The notes under the pieces are model-generated. The model was not told the DNA's origin. It made no database searches and saw nothing but the letters and a program-made list of their open reading frames with translations. From an uncultured Verrucomicrobiota bacterium (GTDB taxonomy: Bacteria; Verrucomicrobiota; Kiritimatiellia; RFP12; UBA1067): a stretch of 12,586 nt of DNA. The position numbers were made by a program, and so were the translations under genes. Of this stretch, positions 6,960-12,586 are shown piece after piece (within the stretch, counting starts at the first letter, position 1; each line of letters begins with the position of its first letter). The stretch lies in the NCBI GenBank assembly GCA_946631345.1, contig CAMPAA010000086.1:1-12586 (forward strand), written 5' to 3'.

Positions 6960-8887
6960 ATCACGCCGGAAGCGAACCGCCACAACAGCGCCAACCAGCC
7001 CGTCCGCGCAGGTCCATACGTGCGTTGCTGACTGGATTCGCCGGGCCATGCGGGATGCTTTGGCCGGCAATAACCTTCGTGTTGTCGATGATGGCGAGTG
7101 GCGTTGGCGGCAGGGCGCTTTGGATCGACGAAATAATGCGGTTTCTCTGTCAGGAGCGATACACGGTGGAGCAGCTGCTGGCGTGCAAGCATCTTTCAGA
7201 CTTCGATTCGCAGTCGCCGATAGGATATGTGCTGTGGCGTCCCGTGCAGTCTCTTCTTGGGATCGAGCTTGGAGGTGCGCTTCTCAGCGCGCTTGCCGCT
7301 GCCGTGTTCGTGTGGGCCGCGCTTTCCGTGGCGCGTAGGATCGGCGGCGGGCGCGAGCTGTCGCGCCTTTCCTGCGCTGTTGTCGCAATCTCGCCGCTTG
7401 CCGTGTACTACGGCGGCGAACTGTGGTTCTACATGCCGTGGGCGGCGGCGTTCACGGTTGCGGTGGACGGTCTCCTCGCGTGGGACGGTGGCGAAGGCCA
7501 GTCCGCGCCGCGTCTCGTATGGCGCGTGCTTGCGATTGCCGCCGCCACGCTTTCCGTATCGCTTCATTTCGCCGGAATGTTCACATGGTTTGTCGCCGCT
7601 GCTGCGTTCTGCATCGTGCGCTGCTGTTCACGGGGCATCGCCGCCGCCGCCCGGAGCGCCATTGCCGTCGCCCTGCCGGCGATGATAAACATGCCGCTCT
7701 ATCTCAAGGCGCAGTTCGCCGCCGGGCACCTCGATTCCGCCGGTGCCAAGTTAGATCGCCTGTCGTCCCTTCCGGGCTTCATTGGCGACTATTTCTTGCA
7801 GATATTCCCTGCGCTTGGCGGCGGATGGTGGTTTGGAGTGGCGCTTGCCGCGGTGGGAGTGGCCGTGCTGGTCCGCCGCCGCCGCACTTCGACGGCGTGC
7901 CTGCTGGTGGCCATCGCGCTTTCCGGGCTTGTCTATTCGTCGTATGTGTACCTCCGCGGCTATACGTTTGTGGTAGCCAGGTTCTGGCTGTGCTCCATGG
8001 CCGGCGTCATTCCGCTCATTGTCGTTGGCTGCGAAGCGTTGTCCAGACGGTGGCGGTTTGGGGTGCTGGCGCCAGTCGCGATGCTGGCGTGCAACCTGGT
8101 GGGGACGGTCGCCGTGGTGCAGATGGAGGGGCGCACGCTGCCTTCGCTCCGCTTTGCGCGGGAGCTTGGGAAGCAGACTGTGGCGCCTGCCGTGGTGTGC
8201 CCGAACCATTACGACATCCGCCCGTTCTCGAACTATGCGCATATCGGCGGAGGCTGCGCGCTTCTGTTCCCGTCATACTGGGAGCAGGGAGAAGCGGTGC
8301 GCCGCCGTGGACTTGCTGATATAAGGCGCATTGCACCGCTCGCCCCAGTGTTTGCGCCGTCCGGCACATTCGCGTCGCTTGAATGGACGCCAGGGCGCAT
8401 GCTCTCCGAGAGGCGCACGCCGATTCAGCTGCTGGCCATCCGCGCACACCTTTTCCCCGAGCCGAACTCCTTCCCGGAGAAGGGGGCGTATCAAGTGCTC
8501 ATCCCGGAGGAGTCCAGCCTCGTTGCGGCGGCGGAGGCGTCCGGCAGGCCTGTGTTCGCGCCAGGGGCGGGCTGGACCATTGGCCAGATGCCGCCACAGG
8601 CAAATGACCGGCCATGCACCCCATTTCTGGTGTTGCAGCCCAAGGCGCGCGGCGTCCTGCGGGTGTATGTGCCGAAGGGCTTCGACAAGGACACCCTTGT
8701 GCTTGATGCGGCTGCCGGTTCCAACCAGTCAGGCACGGCAACCTTCGGCACCCGCTCGTTCGGCCTGGACAAGACCTTCAGGCCCGTAAAGATGCCGTTG
8801 CGGAATCTGCGCAAAGGTGTCTGGAACGAGCTGTACGTCAATGCCGATTCGGTAATGGTCGCACTTGCCGCGCCGTCGTTCCGCTGA
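6956..8887 (+). CDS. Multi-span membrane protein, GT-C (GT39/ArnT-like) glycosyltransferase
   Basis: The 643-residue product starts at the ATG overlapping the queC stop (ATGA); the same frame runs open further upstream, but only as a shadow inside queC. A polar, Arg/Pro-rich N-terminus of about 24 residues precedes roughly nine to eleven hydrophobic segments between 25 and 388. After the first segment comes L-W-I-D58-E59, the acidic motif in the first external loop that marks GT-C enzymes using polyprenyl-phosphate sugars. It is followed by DSQSPIGYVLW near 84-94, which matches the xPPLYY-type motif of GT39/ArnT relatives. Residues ~390-643 form a soluble, probably periplasmic tail that ends in a beta-rich stretch and that I do not recognise. 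No clear Shine-Dalgarno site is visible, so translation may depend on coupling to queC. Acceptor and donor cannot be read. A membrane glycosyltransferase is likely but not proven. Confidence 0.72.
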   Translation: MNHAGSEPPQQRQPARPRRSIRALLTGFAGPCGMLWPAITFVLSMMASGVGGRALWIDEIMRFLCQERYTVEQLLACKHLSDFDSQSPIGYVLWRPVQSLLGIELGGALLSALAAAVFVWAALSVARRIGGGRELSRLSCAVVAISPLAVYYGGELWFYMPWAAAFTVAVDGLLAWDGGEGQSAPRLVWRVLAIAAATLSVSLHFAGMFTWFVAAAAFCIVRCCSRGIAAAARSAIAVALPAMINMPLYLKAQFAAGHLDSAGAKLDRLSSLPGFIGDYFLQIFPALGGGWWFGVALAAVGVAVLVRRRRTSTACLLVAIALSGLVYSSYVYLRGYTFVVARFWLCSMAGVIPLIVVGCEALSRRWRFGVLAPVAMLACNLVGTVAVVQMEGRTLPSLRFARELGKQTVAPAVVCPNHYDIRPFSNYAHIGGGCALLFPSYWEQGEAVRRRGLADIRRIAPLAPVFAPSGTFASLEWTPGRMLSERRTPIQLLAIRAHLFPEPNSFPEKGAYQVLIPEESSLVAAAEASGRPVFAPGAGWTIGQMPPQANDRPCTPFLVLQPKARGVLRVYVPKGFDKDTLVLDAAAGSNQSGTATFGTRSFGLDKTFRPVKMPLRNLRKGVWNELYVNADSVMVALAAPSFR

Positions 8888-8904
8888 CAAACCTTTTCAA
8901 GTCC

Positions 8905-9275
8905 GTGAAGCGGATTGGCCTTTTGATTGATACATGCGGTTATGGCCCATTTAGGGTTTATCGGCTAAAGGATGGCAATTACTGTCTGGAGGATGGCTAT
9001 GGCTTGATTAACAATCCACGATATCTGCGAGTGAACGTTGAACAAGAAATCGTGGAACTTAAGTTTGGCGGAATGTGGTATGCCATCCCCGAAAAAGGAT
9101 ATGTTCGTGTATGGGGCGGCTCAGCCGACTTTTTTCCTTTAACATGTATCCGGACGGCGATCTCAACGCCAAAGGTTGGAATGTCACCGTGAAGGGAACG
9201 CCTGTCGGCAACTTGCTTGATGGCATGGCACTGATTGGCGAAATAGATACAGAGGGAAAATTCGAGCTGGAGTGA
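8905..9275 (+). pseudogene. Small unrecognised gene split by a one-base frameshift
   Basis: From a GTG at 8905 a frame runs KRIGLLIDTCGYGPF...VRVWGGSADFF and then, without a fix, continues into unlikely sequence to a stop at 9192. The +2 frame picks up at once with SFNMYPDGDLNAKGW...IDTEGKFELE and stops at 9273-9275. The switch falls at the six-T run 9130-9135. One additional T there would give a single 123-residue protein of uniform, soluble, beta-rich character. I do not recognise the family. No Shine-Dalgarno site precedes the GTG, and the frame is open upstream into the glycosyltransferase gene, so this may be a remnant of something longer. The stretch is visibly richer in A/T than its neighbours, which suggests different ancestry. 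The cause may be a real mutation, an assembly or sequencing error in the homopolymer, or, less likely, programmed frameshifting. The rest of 8888-9311 shows no other gene. Confidence 0.5.
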
Positions 9276-9311
9276 CAGTAGAATCCACGGCGGGGGCAGC
9301 GGATGTATCAG
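9276..9311. other. Convergent junction without a recognisable terminator
   Basis: The plus-strand block and the minus-strand regulator end 36 bases apart. I see no GC-rich stem followed by a T run on either strand. The only self-complementary pieces (GGATG at 9301 with CATCC at 9326; ATGC-GTG-GCAT inside the regulator's last codons) are short and lack a U tract. Confidence 0.4.
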
Positions 9312-10448
9312 TCAATGCGTGGCATCCATCAGCGGGAAGGTATCGCCAAACATGAATGCAGGGGCGTAGTAGATATCGTGGGAGACTTCCTTGTTGCTTA
9401 AATGCCGTAGAAGGGCGTTCGCAACAATGTTGGCGTTCTCGAATGGGTTGTACCGGAAGCACGCCATCGAGCAAGGAGTCGCCGGTGCCGCTCCATCGTT
9501 GGCGGTACCGACGAATTTCACGTTATCTGGAATCTTGATTCCGAGATGCGCTAAGGCTGTGAGGGCACCCCGCGTCATGAAATCGTCGCACACGCAGATG
9601 ACATCCGGCAGATGTTTGCGCCCGTGTGTGTCACCGAAGCGCTCTTCAAACAGACGCATACAGTCCCGCTCCAGCTCTTCGGCCGCTCGTGCGCCAAATT
9701 TGACTGGAATGGAAAGGTACTCTACGGCGATGCCTGTGGCCTCCAGTTCGTCCGCAAGGGTGTGATGGTCTCCATAAACGGCTACGAACGCGCGCCGAAC
9801 GCCATGCCTCACGCAGGCTTCCACGAATGTATTTCGCGCTTGGGAGTTGTCGGGGCGAATGTATGTTGTGCTTCGCATCCCTGAGATGGAGCCTACTGCG
9901 ACATACGGGACGGAAAGTACCGATAGTCGTCGTGAAACGGTTCTGAGCGGATGGTATGCCATCACGAGATTCACCGGGCCTCTCAATCTATCCTCTAGTG
10001 GCGCAAGATCCACGCGCCCAGATTTTGAAGGAAACAGAGGTACGGTCTCAAAGAAGTATCCTGCTCCATTCAGGAGCCGTCCGATCTCCAACAGCAGTGC
10101 CGCATGGCAATACGTTGTCATATTCCCTACGGATGCCACGGCCAGCACACGCCCGTGATGGCACTTTGTGTGCGGTTCGAGCACTTGGCATCCGACACGC
10201 GGGCGGGCAAGAACAAGGCTGTCGTCGGTCAGCCGTTGTATGGCGTCACGCGCTACGCGAAGGCTGATTCCGAGTTTAGTGCGCAACGCACCGAGTGGCG
10301 GCAGAATATCGCCCGGACGGTAGTATCCGGTGCGTATCGCCTGGCGCAGACCTTCGGCGACCTGCTCCGAAAGGCTTACCTTCAGGTGCCGGTCGATGGC
10401 TATCTGCGGAAGCCGCGTTTCATATTTGCCGTGGGATATATCATGCAT
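9312..10448 (-). CDS. GntR-type winged-helix / LacI-type sugar-binding hybrid transcriptional regulator
   Basis: The 378-residue cytoplasmic DNA-binding protein has a GntR winged helix at ~20-91: QVAEGLRQAI, then GYYRPGDILPPLGAL, then the recognition region LGISLRVARDAIQRL, then the wing LVLARPRVGCQV. Residues ~98-378 form a periplasmic-binding-protein-like effector domain of the LacI/GalR type, shown by VICVCDDFMTRGALTALAHLG, IPDNVKFVGTANDG and a C-terminal FENANIVANALLRHL. The architecture is that of AraR of Bacillus subtilis, in which a sugar releases the repressor from DNA. It follows a secreted glycosidase-like gene on the same strand after 15 bases, so it probably controls that operon and responds to a mono- or oligosaccharide product. 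There is no clear Shine-Dalgarno site before the ATG, but an AT-rich island lies directly upstream. Family call is firm; ligand and targets are inference. Confidence 0.9.
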   Translation of the reverse strand: MHDISHGKYETRLPQIAIDRHLKVSLSEQVAEGLRQAIRTGYYRPGDILPPLGALRTKLGISLRVARDAIQRLTDDSLVLARPRVGCQVLEPHTKCHHGRVLAVASVGNMTTYCHAALLLEIGRLLNGAGYFFETVPLFPSKSGRVDLAPLEDRLRGPVNLVMAYHPLRTVSRRLSVLSVPYVAVGSISGMRSTTYIRPDNSQARNTFVEACVRHGVRRAFVAVYGDHHTLADELEATGIAVEYLSIPVKFGARAAEELERDCMRLFEERFGDTHGRKHLPDVICVCDDFMTRGALTALAHLGIKIPDNVKFVGTANDGAAPATPCSMACFRYNPFENANIVANALLRHLSNKEVSHDIYYAPAFMFGDTFPLMDATH

Positions 10449-10457
10449 CGGCGGCGA

Positions 10458-10498
10458 ATTATATCATTTTATACGATAGAGCGCGGGTTCGTTCGCAA
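10458..10498 (-). promoter_or_regulatory. Possible promoter for the regulator gene in an AT-rich island
   Basis: On the minus strand, TTGCGA (10493-10498), a 19-base spacer and TATAAA (10468-10473) are followed by a second box, TATAAT (10458-10463). These lie in the last codons of the glycosidase-like gene and the 15-base gap. Either -10 would give a very short leader (the TATAAT almost a leaderless start), which would fit the absence of a Shine-Dalgarno site. The -35 and the spacing are poor, and an AT-rich patch in GC-rich DNA can arise by chance. Confidence 0.3.
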
Positions 10499-12359
10499 CG
10501 AGCGCCAAAGTGAGGCGACGTGGTCCAGTCTTCTGCGCCGGTGCGCCGAACTCGGCACGCACCTCTGCGAAATCCTCGGACAGCTCCAGTTCCGCCGTCG
10601 CAGATGCCTCTTGGGAATTGACGGCAAGGAGAAATGTCTCGCCGTCTTTGCGCCACACGCGCACATCCCATTTCGACGGAATGCCTGATACGGCGGGGGC
10701 TGGTTCGACTGAAAGCAGGACGGGGATGTAGCGCTTCACTTCGCCCGCCGCAGCGCACACGTCTGCCCATGCTTTCTCGAAAGGAGTCTTGTTAGTCTTG
10801 CGGTGCAGCGTTCCGTACGTGTAGTAGATGAGGCCGTTCGCGCCTGCGGCGATGCACTGCCAGGACATCCGGCGCATCTCCTCCGCCGTTGGCATCCGGC
10901 TGCCTGGTTTCCATGCTTCGAATGCCTGTGGCACCTGCCATACGGGGCGGATCCCGAAGCATCCGCGCAGTGTCTTGCGCGTCCAGTCGGACACCATCGA
11001 AAGCGGACGCTCGGGCACGGGGTAGGGATCGGTACCGATCGCGTCGAACGTGGGCATGTATTCGCGGAGGCTTTCGATCTGATAGACTACCGACCATGTG
11101 GGATGCTCCGGATCAAGCTGCTCCAGCAGATTGCGCCGAGCGGCGAGCCTGTCGCGCATGGAGATGGATAGTTCGTCATTCAGGTACCAGGCGAGGAGTG
11201 CTGGATGGCCTTTGAACGCCGACACCTTGGCGCGGACGACGTTCCGCTCATCGGCGGCGTTCCTGACGTTGCGCGGGGCGCGAACCGTTCCGAAATAGAT
11301 GTCCTTGAGCGAATAGATCACCATGACGCCGTTAGTGTGGTAGAAGTCCATTCCCTCCCTGTCGGGGGGCGAATACGGCATCACGCAGTTGAACGGGCCT
11401 TTCACATACGTCTCGCGGCCGTTCTTTCCGCCTGTGTACATGCCGAGAGGAAAGAATGGTTCTCCGTCAACGAGCGTACGGTTGAACTGGTCGAAGCTCA
11501 CGCGGCGCGTCGGTTTGGCATGGTTTCTACGGAATGTCAGCCCCGCCTGTCCAAGTTCCGCGCCGTTCTGCGCGATAAGCCGGAATGAGACCGTGCTCTC
11601 GCCTCTCGCCAGTTCCGAGACGTCGCATGAGAATGCGGCCTCGTCGCGCGAGACAGGCACAACTTCGACATCACGCATCGCCCCGTCTGCGGCTTTGTAT
11701 GAAAATACTGCCTTGAGATCGCCTGGCTCGAATTTATCGGGGATGTTGATCGCTGCCTTGAAGTCCACCCGTCCATCCGCAGCCTCGTTTCTGTAAACGG
11801 AGGAATAGATGCCATCTACAGGCTTCTTTTCCCGCAAGGCGACCTCAACGTCGTCGAAGTATGCCTTGCCGGTTGAGCCGGGCGAACAGAACACCGATAC
11901 GAAGCACGCCTTTGCGTTTTCCGGAATCGGCCGCGACACGCCTTCGATCTTCTTCCAGTCGCTGCTTCCTTTCAGGCCGGTCGTCCAATACCATTTAATT
12001 GTGTTCCCATCGGCATCCTGGCTTTCGAGGCACACGGAGGCGCCGGCACCTTTCTGCGGCACGATGTTCTCGGTGCGGATCCAGGCTGAGAAGCGATACA
12101 CCTTTCCTGGTTTAAGTTGCACCTGCTGCTTGGGTTGCGCATACGGAAACGCAGGATCGCTGTTTTCGTACACGAGCGCGGCGGTCATGCTGCGACCTTC
12201 GCCTTTGACGATGGAATAGCCGGGCGGCAGTGCCCAGCCGTCCACACCTCTCTCGAATTCTGCATTTGTGACAAGCGCGCCTTGCGTTGAAATTGCTTCA
12301 AACGTGGCTGCGGCAAGGAAAGTTCGCGCAATGATGCGTAGAGACATGCGGCTGTTCAT
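10464..12359 (-). CDS. Secreted glycoside hydrolase-like TIM-barrel protein with N-terminal CBM4/9-type carbohydrate-binding module
   Basis: The 631-residue product starts at the ATG preceded by AAAGAGAG with a 6-base spacer. A signal peptide covers 1-28 (cleavage near TQGA). Residues ~29-175 form a galactose-binding-like module of CBM4/9 type: VTNAEFERGVDGW, then KPGKVYRFSAWIRTE, ending AYFDDVEV. Residues ~180-285 look like an Ig-like sandwich. The barrel begins at RVSFDQFNRTLVDGEPFFPLGMY (287-309), typical of GH2/GH42-like and related uncharacterised barrels. LLAWYLNDE (388-396) offers E396 as acid/base. GTDPYP is at 442-447. The strand where a retaining enzyme would carry its nucleophile reads PVWQVPQAF (472-480), without Glu. 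A short beta domain closes the protein (565-631). The substrate is presumably a polysaccharide outside the cytoplasm. The regulator 15 bases downstream suggests sugar-inducible expression. Carbohydrate-active is likely; hydrolytic activity is uncertain. Confidence 0.8.
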   Translation of the reverse strand: MNSRMSLRIIARTFLAAATFEAISTQGALVTNAEFERGVDGWALPPGYSIVKGEGRSMTAALVYENSDPAFPYAQPKQQVQLKPGKVYRFSAWIRTENIVPQKGAGASVCLESQDADGNTIKWYWTTGLKGSSDWKKIEGVSRPIPENAKACFVSVFCSPGSTGKAYFDDVEVALREKKPVDGIYSSVYRNEAADGRVDFKAAINIPDKFEPGDLKAVFSYKAADGAMRDVEVVPVSRDEAAFSCDVSELARGESTVSFRLIAQNGAELGQAGLTFRRNHAKPTRRVSFDQFNRTLVDGEPFFPLGMYTGGKNGRETYVKGPFNCVMPYSPPDREGMDFYHTNGVMVIYSLKDIYFGTVRAPRNVRNAADERNVVRAKVSAFKGHPALLAWYLNDELSISMRDRLAARRNLLEQLDPEHPTWSVVYQIESLREYMPTFDAIGTDPYPVPERPLSMVSDWTRKTLRGCFGIRPVWQVPQAFEAWKPGSRMPTAEEMRRMSWQCIAAGANGLIYYTYGTLHRKTNKTPFEKAWADVCAAAGEVKRYIPVLLSVEPAPAVSGIPSKWDVRVWRKDGETFLLAVNSQEASATAELELSEDFAEVRAEFGAPAQKTGPRRLTLALVANEPALYRIK

Positions 12360-12365
12360 TTGAAA

Positions 12366-12373
12366 CTCTCTTT
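12366..12373 (-). promoter_or_regulatory. Ribosome binding site for the glycosidase-like gene
   Basis: AAAGAGAG on the minus strand ends 6 bases before the ATG at 12359, in the 23-base gap after the upstream stop. It favours this start over the internal Met5. No promoter fits in the gap, so the gene is probably read through from upstream. Confidence 0.45.
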
Positions 12374-12382
12374 GACATGTGG

Positions 12383-12586
12383 TCAGCGTATGATGATGCG
12401 ATAGCCGACGGGGCCGAACACCGCGACGTATGATACCGTGCCGTCGTCGTTCGTCCGCGTGCCAAAGGATTTAAGCCGCATATTCGGTTTGTCCAGCGTC
12501 ACGGTGAAGGCAGAGGCGGGGATGTTTTCGGAGGCTGCCGTGCTGAACGTGCATACGGGCACCGTCACGTTGGCTCCGCTTTCAAC
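12383..12586 (-). CDS. C-terminal fragment of an unidentified, probably secreted beta-rich protein
   Basis: The frame is open to the right edge (V-E-S-G-A-N precede the GTG at 12568), so these 67 residues are most likely the tail of a longer protein. The composition is Thr/Val/Ser-rich with alternating hydrophobics (AFTVTLDKPNMRLKSFG, VSYVAVFGPVGYRIIIR), as in Ig-like or carbohydrate-binding sandwich domains. It ends on a strand with no extra tail. No catalytic motif or sorting signal can be seen. It lies 23 bases upstream of the glycosidase-like gene on the same strand and is probably co-transcribed with it. I do not recognise the family. Confidence 0.55.
   Translation of the reverse strand, partial: VESGANVTVPVCTFSTAASENIPASAFTVTLDKPNMRLKSFGTRTNDDGTVSYVAVFGPVGYRIIIR

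Noticed and set aside
9301..9330. Hairpin as a bidirectional terminator between the convergent genes
   Set aside because: The arms are only 4-5 bases, the loop of the larger one is ~20 bases, and there is no T tract on either strand.
10456..10479. Palindromic operator for the GntR/LacI regulator
   Set aside because: The AT-rich sequence matches its reverse complement at only about half of the arm positions, no better than chance for such composition.

Overview
The window is GC-rich (roughly 60-65% by eye) and densely packed. It carries two convergent gene blocks that meet near position 9275-9312. The gene content suggests a Kiritimatiellota/Verrucomicrobiota-Lentisphaerae type bacterium, perhaps gut- or sediment-associated: a TPR protein resembling DUF5107 proteins, a Tat-exported sugar isomerase-like protein, a DUF4838 protein, several secreted glycosidase-like proteins and a GntR/LacI hybrid regulator. 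This assignment is an inference from gene families; no rRNA or other marker gene is present.

Plus strand, 1-8887: six co-directional genes. They are the C-terminal part of a TPR protein (cut by the left edge), a Tat-signal sugar phosphate isomerase/epimerase-like protein, a secreted GH5-like glycosidase, a large secreted DUF4838 protein with a CBM9-like C-terminus, queC (7-cyano-7-deazaguanine synthase), and a multi-membrane-span GT-C (GT39-like) glycosyltransferase. Four of the five junctions are 4-base GTGA/ATGA stop-start overlaps. The only gap, 46 bases, precedes the DUF4838 gene. This looks like one transcript with translational coupling. The theme is export and processing of carbohydrate, with the tRNA/deazapurine gene queC embedded in it.

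8888-9311: an AT-richer stretch holding a small unrecognised gene that appears split by a one-base frameshift in a T run, with no convincing terminator.

Minus strand, 12586-9312: the C-terminal tail of a protein cut by the right edge, then a secreted glycosidase-like protein with an N-terminal carbohydrate-binding module, then a GntR-type winged-helix regulator fused to a LacI-type sugar-sensing domain. The spacings (23 and 15 bases) suggest a second operon in which the regulator probably senses a sugar released by its neighbour. An AT-rich island just before the regulator could give it its own promoter.

I found no RNA gene, CRISPR array, insertion sequence or recognised defence system. The most unusual points are the isomerase-like protein that lacks a conserved metal-ligand glutamate, queC inside a coupled glycan operon, the frameshifted orphan gene, and the glycosidase-like barrel that lacks an obvious nucleophile.
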